A stretch of DNA of 64,000 bases from Bacteroidota bacterium (GTDB lineage Bacteria; Bacteroidota; Bacteroidia; Chitinophagales; Saprospiraceae): NCBI GenBank assembly GCA_030147525.1, contig JASBVF010000016.1:186001-250000 (forward strand), written 5' to 3'. The notes beneath the pieces are model-generated. The model saw only the letters and a list, made by a program, of their open reading frames with translations, had not been told where the DNA came from and ran no database searches. Numbering within the stretch: position 1 is the first letter of the stretch; every line of letters begins with the position of its first letter. Below, in pieces: positions 33,567 to 42,972 of the stretch. The position numbers and the translations under genes were made by a program.

Positions 33567-34400
33567 ATGCGATTCCTCACCCTCGCCCTGGCCTTTTTCT
33601 TTTTCTCCTGCAATGGCAATTTGCGTTTCCTCACTTACAACATCCGCCTCGATACCCCCGCCGACGGTGTGAATCAGTGGCCGAACCGCAAGGAAAAAGT
33701 CGCTGCCTTGCTCCAAAAACACGATCCGGATGTTTTCGGCGTGCAGGAAGCCAGACACAACCAGATGACCGATCTTGAAACGTTGCTGCCCGCTTACGCC
33801 TGGCTCGGCGTGGGGCGGGACGATGGTAAAACCGCCGGGGAATACTCCGCCATTTTTTATAAAAAAGAAAAATTCGACCTGCTGCAAAGCGGCACCTTCT
33901 GGCTCTCCGAAACGCCCGAAGTGCCCGCCAGCAAAAGCTGGGATGCCGCCATCACCCGCGTCTGTTCGTGGGGGGAGTTTCAAGATAAAAAAAGTGGCAA
34001 AAAGTTCTTCGTTTTCAATACCCACTTCGACCACATTGGTGAAACGGCCCGGCTGGAAAGCATGAAACTCATCGCTGAAAGAATCCGGGAGATGGCGGGA
34101 GCGTCGCCGTTTGTCCTCATGGGCGATTTCAATTTTAACCCCGAAGCCGCACCCTACCAGGTTGTAAACGATGCCACTCGCTGGAAAATCAAAGACAGCT
34201 ACCTCGCCGCCGAAAAAAACGACGCAAAAAATGCCTGCACCTGGACGGGCTTTCAGGTCGAAGGCGCCGAGTGCAATCGCATCGACTACATTTTTACAAG
34301 TGAAAAAATGGTGGTGAAATATTTCAACATTATCGATGAAAACGACGGTACGTACTTTCCGAGTGACCATCTGCCGGTGCTGGCAGTGGTGAAATTCTAG
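33567..34400 (+). CDS. Endonuclease/exonuclease/phosphatase-family lipoprotein
   Basis: The protein has 277 residues from ATG 33567. The lipobox is LALAFFFFSC, giving a lipidated Cys15. The EEP fold motifs are present: LRFLTYNIRLDTP, DVFGVQEARHNQM (Glu), FVFNTHFDHIGETAR, FVLMGDFNFNP, RIDYIFTSEKM and the final SDHLPVLAVV (catalytic Asp-His). Secreted Bacteroidota members of this family act as phosphodiesterases or nucleases; which one is not decidable. The gene is followed directly by a long GTAGGCRA-type inverted repeat. Confidence 0.92.
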   Translation: MRFLTLALAFFFFSCNGNLRFLTYNIRLDTPADGVNQWPNRKEKVAALLQKHDPDVFGVQEARHNQMTDLETLLPAYAWLGVGRDDGKTAGEYSAIFYKKEKFDLLQSGTFWLSETPEVPASKSWDAAITRVCSWGEFQDKKSGKKFFVFNTHFDHIGETARLESMKLIAERIREMAGASPFVLMGDFNFNPEAAPYQVVNDATRWKIKDSYLAAEKNDAKNACTWTGFQVEGAECNRIDYIFTSEKMVVKYFNIIDENDGTYFPSDHLPVLAVVKF

Positions 34401-34512
34401 TAGGCAAGTAGGCGAGTAGGCCGGTAGGCAAGTAAAATACCGTTTTTCAATCGGTTAGAATTAGGCATTGAAAAACAGTATTTTACTCGCCTACTCGCCT
34501 ACTCGCCTACTC
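34401..34512. repeat. GTAGGCRA octamer inverted repeat
   Basis: Tandem words of the form GTAGGCAA / GTAGGCGA run from about 34400 to 34432, and their complements CGCCTACT run at 34486-34511. The arms 34414-34451 and 34467-34504 pair over 38 nt with about four mismatches, including the unique inner part AAAATAC...TTTTTCAAT. The right arm overlaps the 3' end of the GT2 gene and supplies its TAG stop at 34491-34493. Confidence 0.88.
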
Positions 34513-35435
34513 TCAATGACCCTTCTGACCTTGTACGGCCGCTTGTCCTGTGACTCGAAGTAAGTCCGCATTTGTATTTCCACGACGATGCCGACGGTGA
34601 TCAACTGAATGCCGCCAAGCACCAGCATCAGCCCGAGAATAAGCAGCGGCTTGCCCCAGATGTCGTGCCCCAGGATTTTTAAAATACCGAGGTAAATATT
34701 GATGGCTGCGCCAATGAGGAACATGACCACGCCCGCGTTGCCGAACAGGTGCATCGGGTTTTGCAGGTAACGTTTGAAAAAAAGCATGAGGAGCAGGTCG
34801 CTGACGACTTTGACCGTGCGGCCCAGCCCGTATTTCGATTTGCCGAACCGCCGGGCGTGGTGCCGCACATCCACCTGCGTGATTTTTGCGCCTTCGAGGT
34901 GGGCCAGCACGGGGATGAACCGGTGCAGTTCGCCGTACAGTCCCAGGTCTTTGGCGATCTCGCCCCGGAATACTTTCAGGGCACAGCCGTAGTCTTTCAT
35001 TCTGACGTTGGTGGTGGTACGGATGATCCAATTGGCGATGAGGCTGGGGATTTTGCGAAGCAAAAAACCGTCCTGACGGTTGGCCCGCAGACCGGCGACG
35101 AGGTCCCAGTCTCCCTCTTCAGCAAGTTGGAGCATGGCAGGAATGTCGGCGGGGTCGTTTTGCAGGTCGCCGTCCATCGTGGCGATGAACTCGCCCCGGG
35201 CGTGGTCGATACCGGCCATGAGGGCGAGGCTTTGGCCATAATTTTTGCGAAGCTCGACAGTTCGCAGGCGGTCGTGCCGGATTTTTTTGAGTTCTGCCAG
35301 GGTGCCATCGGTGGAGCCATCGTCCACGTACACGATTTCGTAGTCGATGCCGTCGAGCGCAGCGGTGAGCTGTTCGACCAGCGGCCGGACGTTTTCTTCT
35401 TCGTTGAAAACACTGATGACGACGGATAATTTCAT
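34491..35435 (-). CDS. Family 2 glycosyltransferase with two C-terminal membrane spans (GtrB/DPM1-like)
   Basis: The protein has 314 residues from ATG 35435. GT-A motifs: LSVVISVFNEEENVRPLVEQ, YVDDGSTDGTLAEL, and the metal-binding DGDLQNDPADIP. The helical part ends with two membrane spans (VVMFLIGAAINIYLGIL, LLILGLMLVLGGIQLITVG). Such enzymes charge undecaprenyl phosphate with a sugar on the cytoplasmic side. The neighbouring GT39 protein, 44 bp downstream on the same strand, would use the lipid-linked sugar, giving a donor-transferase pair. The last codons (SRRVGE, stop) are encoded by the GTAGGCGA repeat. Confidence 0.93.
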   Translation of the reverse strand: MKLSVVISVFNEEENVRPLVEQLTAALDGIDYEIVYVDDGSTDGTLAELKKIRHDRLRTVELRKNYGQSLALMAGIDHARGEFIATMDGDLQNDPADIPAMLQLAEEGDWDLVAGLRANRQDGFLLRKIPSLIANWIIRTTTNVRMKDYGCALKVFRGEIAKDLGLYGELHRFIPVLAHLEGAKITQVDVRHHARRFGKSKYGLGRTVKVVSDLLLMLFFKRYLQNPMHLFGNAGVVMFLIGAAINIYLGILKILGHDIWGKPLLILGLMLVLGGIQLITVGIVVEIQMRTYFESQDKRPYKVRRVIESRRVGE

Positions 35436-35479
35436 GAACGGATGTTTGGGTGGTTATGTATTTGTGTGTTTGCGAGGGG

Positions 35480-37096
35480 CTAATCTTTGAGTTTTGCGAT
35501 TTGCAATTCGCTGCATTTCCAGTGAATGGTGACGTTGGTAATGACGTCGAATTTTTCGGGGCCGTAGTTTGGTGCGTTGACGAGGTAGAGAGCATTTTTA
35601 TCAAAATGCTCATGCCGTATCTGCAAAATCCGGCCGGTTTCCCGGGTGAAATAATAGCCGGTCACGGGTTGCAGTCCAAGGCTGTGTTTGTAGATGTGGA
35701 GCGGCTTTCCCTCCAGTTTTTTCACGGCTTCGAGGGTGGTCCGGCGCACCTCCGTGCTGCACTCCACATCGAGTCGGGTGGGGAGGATGAACCAGTTGAA
35801 TCCGATCCTCGCCGTCAGTAATACCAATACAAAAATCAACATTCGCTGTGTCTGCCAACGCCGGTAGAGCCAGCTCAAGACTGTCAGCAGGCCAGCTACC
35901 ACACCAGTTTTCAGGTGCAAATATGGCACTTCGCTCACGGCATCCCAAAACGGCGGCAGAAAACTCGCCGCCAATGCAGCCAGGCAACCGGCGAAAAACA
36001 GGTTTTCCACCCATTTTACCAGCGGGGCGTTCTCTTTTTTGTTTTCAAAATGGAGGTAAAAAACGGCGGTAAAAAACAGCGGTACGTGCATGAAAAGATA
36101 GCGTGGGTACACTTCCACGGACGACCAGTAAGGCAAAATCGTGGTCAGAAAAACGAGCAGGTTCCAGCTGATGAATTTGTTTTGGCGAATGAGCCGGAAA
36201 GCGTTTTTTCGAAAAAAATAAACCGCCAGGAGCGTCCACGGCAGGAAGTGGTACAAAAACTCGAAGGGGAAAGTGAACAGGTGCAGCACCGTGTCGCCAA
36301 GGCCATACTCTACGAAAGTTCGCTTGGCCGACTCGTCGAACAGGGTCCTGAAAACTTCTTCCAGTCCGTTGTGCCGGGCGTAGAGTGCGTAGTAGCCGCC
36401 AACGATGAGGGTGAAAATGGTCATTCCGGCAACGTGCGCCCAAGAGATGAGTTTACGCCATTTTTTCTGCCAGATAAAATAGGTGAGCAGTGCAATGCCA
36501 AGGAAAACGATGGACGGCAGGCCTTTCAGTAAAAAGCCGATGGCGCCAAGCAGGTAGGCCAGGGCGAACAGTTGCCCGTAGCGCTGTTTTTCACCCTTCT
36601 GAAAAATGACCATGAACAGCCCGTACATCACGCCTGAGAAAAAAGTATCGATCAGCGCCAGCATGGAATCCCAGAAAAGCATGCGGCCGCAGGTGATGAA
36701 GGCCAGGGCAGGGATTAGAGATGAGGGGTGAGGGATGAGGGTGCGCAGGTTTTTTTTTACAAAAAAATAAATTGTACCGGCGAAGGCCAGCAGGAAAATG
36801 ACTGTCGGCAGGCGTGCGATGAACTCGTCGGAGCGGCCTGTCAATTTGAAGACGCCAAGCAAAATCCAGTTGTAGAGCGGGGGTTTGTTGTAGTAAAATT
36901 CTCCAAAAAGGGTGGGGGTGAGCCAGTTGCTGGAGATGCCCATTTCGAGGGCGACGAGGGTTCTGATGCCTTCGTCGCCGTAAAGCGCAATGAGGCCGAG
37001 GTGGATCAGCAGGGCAGGTAACAGCAGTGCCGCTGCTCCGGCGAGCAGGAGTTTTTCTTTTGAGAAACCTGTGTTTTTTTCAAATTGTACCCTCAT
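35480..37096 (-). CDS. ArnT/PMT-like GT39 membrane glycosyltransferase
   Basis: The protein has 538 residues from ATG 37096, chosen because the N-terminal membrane span follows at once (LLLAGAAALLLPALLIHLGL); an upstream extension overlaps the divergent PBP1A leader. About 11-12 membrane segments are visible. The first periplasmic loop has the acidic residues expected of GT39/GT83 (YGDEGIRTLVALEM, FYYNKPPLYNWILLGVF). It transfers a sugar from a polyprenyl carrier to an acceptor outside the inner membrane, probably using the product of the adjacent GT2 gene. At about residues 118-129 the sequence TLIPHPSSLIPA derives from a heptamer repeat (36711-36738), an apparent in-frame insertion. Confidence 0.88.
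   Translation of the reverse strand: MRVQFEKNTGFSKEKLLLAGAAALLLPALLIHLGLIALYGDEGIRTLVALEMGISSNWLTPTLFGEFYYNKPPLYNWILLGVFKLTGRSDEFIARLPTVIFLLAFAGTIYFFVKKNLRTLIPHPSSLIPALAFITCGRMLFWDSMLALIDTFFSGVMYGLFMVIFQKGEKQRYGQLFALAYLLGAIGFLLKGLPSIVFLGIALLTYFIWQKKWRKLISWAHVAGMTIFTLIVGGYYALYARHNGLEEVFRTLFDESAKRTFVEYGLGDTVLHLFTFPFEFLYHFLPWTLLAVYFFRKNAFRLIRQNKFISWNLLVFLTTILPYWSSVEVYPRYLFMHVPLFFTAVFYLHFENKKENAPLVKWVENLFFAGCLAALAASFLPPFWDAVSEVPYLHLKTGVVAGLLTVLSWLYRRWQTQRMLIFVLVLLTARIGFNWFILPTRLDVECSTEVRRTTLEAVKKLEGKPLHIYKHSLGLQPVTGYYFTRETGRILQIRHEHFDKNALYLVNAPNYGPEKFDVITNVTIHWKCSELQIAKLKD
36711..36738. repeat. Four 7-nt GGGATGA-type repeats inside the GT39 gene
   Basis: The plus strand reads GGGATTA, GAGATGA, GGGGTGA, GGGATGA. 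On the coding strand it gives PHPSSLIP in a loop between membrane segments. The same peptide style arises elsewhere from dispersed heptamer repeats. Confidence 0.8.
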
Positions 37097-37319
37097 CGAA
37101 CATTTTGAGCAGGCAAAGGTATTTAGAGTTGGCAGTTGGATGCGGGGTGAGGAGAGTTTTTTCGGACAGGCTTTTCGATTTGAAGTTTTTTTAAATCCGA
37201 AAGCGCTATTTTCCGGCCCCGACTGAATGGCGATTTCATACTTTTGCCAACATTGCCTCCAATTTATCAGTTTGGCTAAACGTTTAACCAGCCCACTAAA
37301 ACAGGCTGTTACCTTGAAG

Positions 37320-39959
37320 ATGAAATTTTTTAAAAACAATCTTGAAAAAATTAACTGGCAGAGCCGCTGGCAGGCACTCAAAGCCTGGCTTTATCCTTAC
37401 CTCAAACCTGCCATAGTTCGTTATCGGGCAATTGAAGCCAAAAATCCAAGATTAGCAAAATGGCTGCTGTTTGCAGGATTGCCTGCAGCTGCCGGTTCGT
37501 TGTTTTTGCTGTTTTTTATTTTGCTCATTTATGTTGGCGCCTTCGGCAAAATACCCAACGAAACGGACCTGAAAAACATTAACAACAACATTGCCTCCGA
37601 GGTCTATTCTGCCGACAGTGTGCTGCTGGGCAAGTATTTCATTGAAAACCGTCTGCCATCCGATCTGGCTGACATCTCTCCTTTTATCACCGATGCCCTT
37701 GTTTGCACGGAAGATGCCCGGTTCTTTGAGCATGGCGGCATCGACGTGAGGGCCTGGGGAAGGGTGCTCCTCCGTTCGGTTTTGATGCAGGACGAGTCCG
37801 GCGGTGGTGGCAGTACGCTGAGTCAGCAGCTGGCGAAAAACCTTTATCCACGGCGGAGCTTCGGTCCATTGAGCATACCGGTGAACAAGATCAAGGAAAT
37901 GTTCGTAGCGCTGCGACTCGAAGATATTTACAACAAAGATCAATTGCTGGCGCTCTACCTGAATACGGTATCCTTCAGTGACAATGTGTACGGAATCCGG
38001 GTGGCGACTGATCGTTTTTTCAGTAAAACGCCTGACTCTGTCAAAGTGGAAGAAGCTGCTGTTTTGATCGGCATGTTGAAGGCTACGAGCTTCTACAATC
38101 CCGTCCGCCATCCTGAACGGGCAAAGGAACGTCGCAACACCGTGATGAATCAGATGGTGAAATACGGTAAGCTGGATTCGGTGGTTTTTGACTCGCTAAA
38201 GCAGCAACCGATTGAACTGAAATACAACACGGAAAGCCACGCCGAGGGTGTGGGGACCTACTTCCGTGAACACCTCCGGCTGGAATTGGAGGCGAAACTG
38301 AAAGAATTTACGAAGCCGGATGGCCGACCCTACAATATCTACACCGACGGACTGAAAATCTACACCACCATCAACTCGAAAATGCAGCAGTATGCCGAGG
38401 AAGCGGTGAACGAGCACATGAAGGACCTGCAAAAGATTTTTGTGGATCATTTCAAGGGTTACAAAGACGTAATTCCATGGGGTAGCGAGGAACTTCTGCA
38501 GCAAACCAAAAGAAATTCCCAGCGGTATAAACTACTGAGGGAGAGAGGCGTATCAGAGGCGGAAATTGATTCCAGCTTCGCAAAGCCGGTGAACATGACC
38601 ATCTTCACTTGGGACACCACCAGCTTCGAAAAGGATACCCTGATGGCACCCATCGACTCCATCAAGTACTACCTGATGCTGTTGAAAACCGGCTTCCTTA
38701 CGGCCGAGCCGCAGACCGGAAAAGTGCGGGCCTGGGTGGGTGGTATCAACTTTAAATTTTTCAAGTACGACCACGTCAAGTCCATGCGGCAGGTGGGGTC
38801 CACTTTCAAGCCTTTCGTGTATGCGAAAGCCATTCAAAGCGGCGTTTCACCCTGCGAACGTATTCAGAATGAGCAGGTTGCATTCGAAGATGGCTATAAT
38901 CCCCGTAACGCTGACGGAAGCTACGGAGGCAGTTACTCCATGCAGGGTGGCATGCGCAATTCGGTAAACATGGTGGCGATCAACCTCATCAAAAGAGTTG
39001 GTATTGATTCAGTCAGAGCGCTTGCGAAGCAGATGGGTATCGTTTCGGAAATACCCAATGAGCCCGGTATTGCGCTTGGCGGCGTGGACGCAACGGTCTG
39101 GGAAATGGTGGGTGCTTTCGCAACGTTTGCCAACCGGGGACTTTCACCCGAGTTGTACTATCTCGTACGGGTCGAAACGGCTGACGGCCAAGTACTCATT
39201 GAAAATCCTGAGCCTGACCCTGCGTCTTTCCCTCGTGTTTTGCAACAGCATCACGCAGATATGATGATCCGGCTGATGCAGTCCGTCGTCGATGGCGGAA
39301 CCGGCGGTCGCCTGCGTTGGGTAAATGGTTTCATCTATCCCGCTGCCGGTAAAACGGGCACCTCGAACAACAACGTGGACGGCTGGTTTATCGGCTTCAC
39401 GCCCAATCTCGTCTCCGGCGCCTGGGTGGGAGCGGAGCAGCCCGCCGTGCGTTTCCGGGCAACAAGGCTCGGCCAGGGTGGTGCTTCAGCCCTGCCCATC
39501 GTGGGTAAGTTTTGGAAAAAAGTGTACGACGACCCGGCATTCAGCGAATTCAAAAAGGGTCGCTTTCCTTACCTCGACAGCCTGTCAGCGGCTGAGTTCG
39601 ACTGCCCGGATTTCATCCCAGGCAACGAATCTTTGCTCGATTCGCTTCGTTTTTATCTTGATATGTCGCCTGATTCGATTTCCGACGAGGAGCGGTTTGC
39701 CAAAGTTGAAAAGTTCATGAAGTTCCTGAAAATAAACGGCTACGAAGATTTCGAAAACCTGGATAGTGGGAGCGACGATGAAGACGGCGCCGAAGATGAG
39801 GACGACGGAGAGACGGATCGCGTAAGAGCTGCTTTACCCGAAGACCTGCGAAGAGAGGCTGAACGGGTGCGCAGACAAAACGAAAAGCTCGAACGAAAAC
39901 GGGAACGGCAGAAGAAGCGAAAGGAAATTTTGGATAAAATTTTTGGAGAAGGAGGTTAA
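37320..39959 (+). CDS. Bifunctional penicillin-binding protein 1A
   Basis: The protein has 879 residues from ATG 37320, which leaves a cytoplasmic N-terminus of about 55 residues before the membrane span (LLFAGLPAAAGSLFLLFFIL). The GT51 transglycosylase domain shows TEDARFFEHGGIDVRAWGR and GGSTLSQQLAKNLYPRRS. The transpeptidase domain shows the SxxK motif in GSTFKPFVYAKAI, SxN in GGMRNSVNMVA, and KTGTSNNNVDGW. The C-terminal 65 residues switch from strongly acidic (GSDDEDGAEDEDDGETD) to strongly basic (RRQNEKLERKRERQKKRKE), an unusual tail. It polymerises and cross-links peptidoglycan. Its stop overlaps that of the convergent permease gene by 4 nt. Confidence 0.95.
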   Translation: MKFFKNNLEKINWQSRWQALKAWLYPYLKPAIVRYRAIEAKNPRLAKWLLFAGLPAAAGSLFLLFFILLIYVGAFGKIPNETDLKNINNNIASEVYSADSVLLGKYFIENRLPSDLADISPFITDALVCTEDARFFEHGGIDVRAWGRVLLRSVLMQDESGGGGSTLSQQLAKNLYPRRSFGPLSIPVNKIKEMFVALRLEDIYNKDQLLALYLNTVSFSDNVYGIRVATDRFFSKTPDSVKVEEAAVLIGMLKATSFYNPVRHPERAKERRNTVMNQMVKYGKLDSVVFDSLKQQPIELKYNTESHAEGVGTYFREHLRLELEAKLKEFTKPDGRPYNIYTDGLKIYTTINSKMQQYAEEAVNEHMKDLQKIFVDHFKGYKDVIPWGSEELLQQTKRNSQRYKLLRERGVSEAEIDSSFAKPVNMTIFTWDTTSFEKDTLMAPIDSIKYYLMLLKTGFLTAEPQTGKVRAWVGGINFKFFKYDHVKSMRQVGSTFKPFVYAKAIQSGVSPCERIQNEQVAFEDGYNPRNADGSYGGSYSMQGGMRNSVNMVAINLIKRVGIDSVRALAKQMGIVSEIPNEPGIALGGVDATVWEMVGAFATFANRGLSPELYYLVRVETADGQVLIENPEPDPASFPRVLQQHHADMMIRLMQSVVDGGTGGRLRWVNGFIYPAAGKTGTSNNNVDGWFIGFTPNLVSGAWVGAEQPAVRFRATRLGQGGASALPIVGKFWKKVYDDPAFSEFKKGRFPYLDSLSAAEFDCPDFIPGNESLLDSLRFYLDMSPDSISDEERFAKVEKFMKFLKINGYEDFENLDSGSDDEDGAEDEDDGETDRVRAALPEDLRREAERVRRQNEKLERKRERQKKRKEILDKIFGEGG

Positions 39960-42616
39960 ACCTCCTTCCTCAATACTTCCAGCGGCGGCTTCCGCACAAT
40001 CTCCCGGCTGTTCAGCAATCCGATCAACATTGTCAAACCCGTGATGCTCACGAACACGATCAGCGCCGGCCAGAGGTTCGGCTCGTAAGGAATTTCCAGC
40101 GACCACTTTGCAAGGGCAAAACTTCCCACCACTGACAGCCCAATGCCCGTTAGCGTCGCCAGCGACCCGAGCAGGAAATATTCCAGCGCATTGATCCGGA
40201 TGATCTGGCGCCGGTGAGCGCCCAGCGTGCGCAACAGCACACTCTCCTGGATACGCTGAAATTTGCTCAAAACCACAGAACTGATCAGCACCACCAGCCC
40301 CGTCAAAATGCTGAACAGCGCCATGAAACGAATGACAAACGAGACCTTGTCGAGCACCGTTTTTACCGATTTTAAAATTTGGGTCAAATCCACCACCGAG
40401 ACGTTCGGGAAGTTTTTTACCAAAGCCTGCTGGAATTTGGCGGACTGCTCCTCCGAGTCCACCCTCGATACCACGACGTAAAACTGCGGCGCTTCCTCCA
40501 GAACACCCTTCGGAAACACCACAAAAAAGTTCGTCTGTACCCGCCGGAAATCCACCTTGCGGATGCTGCCGACGACTGTTTCGACGAGGGCGCCCTGCAC
40601 GTTGAAGGTAATTTTGGAACCGACTTTTGCCTTCATGCCCCTGGCCACGTTTTCAGCGACGGAGACGTAGATGATTCCATCCTCGCCGACGGTGCCGTGC
40701 CACTCGCCCTCCACGATTTCCTCCGTTTCGATCAGCGAATCCCGGTAGGTTACCCGGTACTCCCGCTCGTACACCCAATCCCGGCGGCGGGTGCTTTCGC
40801 TGTCGGGCGGACCGTCGTCGTCATCCCTGCCCCGGCGGCGGCGTTCGCCACTGGCTTCGGCAGCGGCTCGGGCGGCCTGGCCGGTAGTGTCCCGGTCATT
40901 CATTTCTTTGGTCACGCCGTCGATGCTTTCGAGGCGCATGGTGACGATGGGGACGAGTTGTTTGACCGGCAGGTTATTTTCTTTTGTCAGCTTCGCAACC
41001 GCTTCTTTCTGAGGAGGTTGGATGTCAAAAATGATCATGTTCGGCACATCGCCGCTGCCGGTGTACTCGACTTGTTTTAACAAAAGATCCTGCACCAGGA
41101 ACAGCGTGGAAATGAGCGCCGTGCCCAGTCCGATGGTCACCACGAGGATGAGCGTCTGGTTGTTCGGACGGTAAAGGTTGGCGATGCTCTGCCGCCAGAT
41201 GTAGCTCCACTGCGAGGGAAAATATTTCCGCACAGCCCAGGTAAGGGCTTTCGCTACGCCGGCCAGCACGAGGAACGCCGCCACAATGCCGAGGGGGAAG
41301 GCGATGGATTCGATTTCGCCCGTTTGTGCCAGCGTAAAGCCGCAAATGAACAGGAAAATCAGGCCGTAAACCACCCAGCGCAACGGGTCACGCCCAGTCG
41401 TGTCTTCCTCATAGGAAGCCCGCAGCGTGCGCAGCGGTGAAACTTTCCGGATGGACAGCAGTGGCAACAGGGCAAACAAAATCGTGATGCCCAAACCGGT
41501 GAGTACACCCATGCCCATGGCCCGCCAGGAAACGTCAGTACTCACGTTTTCCAGCGGGAGAAAATCGCCAAGAATGACCGGGAGGGCTACTTGCAGCAGG
41601 CTGCCAAAAAGTGCCCCCAGCAACCCGCCCGCCAGGCCGAGGATGATCACCTGCAATAGAAAAATTTGAAATGCCTGCCAGCCCTTCACCCCCAAGCAGC
41701 GCAGCACGGCGATGCTGTTCATTTTATCTTTGATATAAATATGCACCGAACTCGCCACACCGATACAGCCCAGCAGCAGGGCGATGAAGCCGACGAGATT
41801 GAGGAAGGTCCGCATGTTGCCGAAAGCTTCTCCGAGGTCTTCACGGCGTTCGGCGACGGTTTCGGTTTCGAGGGTTGTGTTTTCGACGGCAGGTTCCACC
41901 ATCGTTGTCACGAGGTCGGCGACGTTGGTTGTTTCAGCAAACTGGAAAAAATACTGGTACCAGATCAAACTTCCCCGCTGCACGAGGCCGGTCTGTTCCA
42001 GAAATTGCTTGGGAATGTAGACCACCGGCGCAATGGAACCGGCGATGCCTGCCCGGCCCGGCGCTGCGTTGAGCTGCCCGGCGATGACGAACGGCACCAC
42101 ACCCACCCGAACCGTGTCGCCCACTTCCAGGCCGAATTGCAGCATCAAAGTTTTTTCAACCAAAGCCAACTGTGATTCGGACGCCGGAGCGCCGGGAGCG
42201 GTGGCTTTTTTAAAAACTTCAGCCGCAATGGCCGGTTCGGTCGAAAGCTTTCCAAAAAAAGGAAAACCACCTTCCTGCGCCCGCACCTGCGAGAGCCGGG
42301 TGCCGCCGTTTTTCGGGAAATAAACCATCGACACCAGGCTCCACGTCTCGGCCCGCTGTTCAGCGCTCAGCAGGTCGAACATTTGAAGAACGGAATCACC
42401 GGCAGGCTGTCCGCCCTGTACGACCAGGTCGGCGCCGAGCAGGCTCTTCGCCTCGTTGTTGATGTCAGTCTGGAGGTTTTCACTGAAAGAATTGATAGCC
42501 ACCAGCGCAGCGATACCGATAACGATCGATGAAATGAAGAGCAACAGGCGGCCCCGGTTGCGGCGGCTGTCCCGCCAGGCCATTTTCAGAAGCCAGGATG
42601 TGGAAGTGTTGGACAA
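39956..42616 (-). CDS. FtsX-family ABC transporter permease (YbbP-like)
   Basis: The protein has 886 residues if TTG 42616 is the start; the nearest in-frame ATG (42583) would cut the conserved LLKMAWRDSRRNRG. The topology is that of YbbP/MacB-like permeases with two FtsX repeats: a first span (LLLFISSIVIGIAALVAI), a large extracytoplasmic domain, three spans, a middle pair, a second extracytoplasmic domain, and a final set (FVIRFMALFSILTGLVVLI). The second domain has a charged insert, ERRRRGRDDDDGPPDSEST. The matching ATPase (YbbA-like) is not adjacent. In E. coli the YbbAP system is thought to handle lipid or hydrophobic substrates. Confidence 0.88.
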   Translation of the reverse strand: MSNTSTSWLLKMAWRDSRRNRGRLLLFISSIVIGIAALVAINSFSENLQTDINNEAKSLLGADLVVQGGQPAGDSVLQMFDLLSAEQRAETWSLVSMVYFPKNGGTRLSQVRAQEGGFPFFGKLSTEPAIAAEVFKKATAPGAPASESQLALVEKTLMLQFGLEVGDTVRVGVVPFVIAGQLNAAPGRAGIAGSIAPVVYIPKQFLEQTGLVQRGSLIWYQYFFQFAETTNVADLVTTMVEPAVENTTLETETVAERREDLGEAFGNMRTFLNLVGFIALLLGCIGVASSVHIYIKDKMNSIAVLRCLGVKGWQAFQIFLLQVIILGLAGGLLGALFGSLLQVALPVILGDFLPLENVSTDVSWRAMGMGVLTGLGITILFALLPLLSIRKVSPLRTLRASYEEDTTGRDPLRWVVYGLIFLFICGFTLAQTGEIESIAFPLGIVAAFLVLAGVAKALTWAVRKYFPSQWSYIWRQSIANLYRPNNQTLILVVTIGLGTALISTLFLVQDLLLKQVEYTGSGDVPNMIIFDIQPPQKEAVAKLTKENNLPVKQLVPIVTMRLESIDGVTKEMNDRDTTGQAARAAAEASGERRRRGRDDDDGPPDSESTRRRDWVYEREYRVTYRDSLIETEEIVEGEWHGTVGEDGIIYVSVAENVARGMKAKVGSKITFNVQGALVETVVGSIRKVDFRRVQTNFFVVFPKGVLEEAPQFYVVVSRVDSEEQSAKFQQALVKNFPNVSVVDLTQILKSVKTVLDKVSFVIRFMALFSILTGLVVLISSVVLSKFQRIQESVLLRTLGAHRRQIIRINALEYFLLGSLATLTGIGLSVVGSFALAKWSLEIPYEPNLWPALIVFVSITGLTMLIGLLNSREIVRKPPLEVLRKEV

Positions 42617-42635
42617 AGCTGGTCAATTTTATAAA

Positions 42636-42674
42636 GTAAGCCGGTAGGCAAGTAGGCGGGCAGGCCAGTAGGCT
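42636..42674. repeat. GTAGGCAA octamer repeat upstream of the permease gene
   Basis: The plus strand reads successive words GCCGGTAGGCAA, GTAGGCGG, GCAGGCCA, GTAGGCTT. TAAGCC at the left and GGCTTA at the right make short inverted ends. Its complement words recur at 42945-42972. Confidence 0.75.
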
Positions 42675-42875
42675 TAGCGGCTGTTTCTTTTATTTTTGAT
42701 CAAAAATGCAAATCAACTAAACGGCGCAGCAAATGTAAAGTTTGATGCAAGGGGAATTTGATAAAGCGTTTCAAAAAACAGACGCTTGTAAGATTTACAG
42801 GATGAAAAGCGGCCGTATTTCAAAGTCAACGTAATTGCTTTTGGTTTCAAGCTGACCTGGCATGTGTCAAAAACA

Positions 42876-42909
42876 AAAGGGAAAACGCCCCCACGAGCGC
42901 CTTCCCTTT
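42876..42909 (-). terminator. Terminator hairpin downstream of serC
   Basis: AAAGGGAA (42876-42883) pairs with TTCCCTTT (42902-42909), with inner CGC/GCG pairing. In the minus direction it is followed by TGTTTTTG. It lies about 75 nt past the serC stop. Confidence 0.6.
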
Positions 42910-42944
42910 CATTTTTGTAAAAACCTGGACAAATCGGAGAAGCT

Positions 42945-42972
42945 TACTTGCCTACCGCCTACTCGCCTACAG
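42945..42972. repeat. Complementary GCCTACT words just after serC
   Basis: TTGCCTACC, GCCTACTC and GCCTACAG occur in a row, the reverse complement of the GTAGGCRA family. They lie between the serC stop and its hairpin. Confidence 0.7.

Noticed and set aside
42684-42700. A plus-strand promoter from TATTTTTG near 42690
   Set aside because: No -33 TTTG at the right distance and no plus-strand gene follows; AT-rich gaps give such matches by chance.
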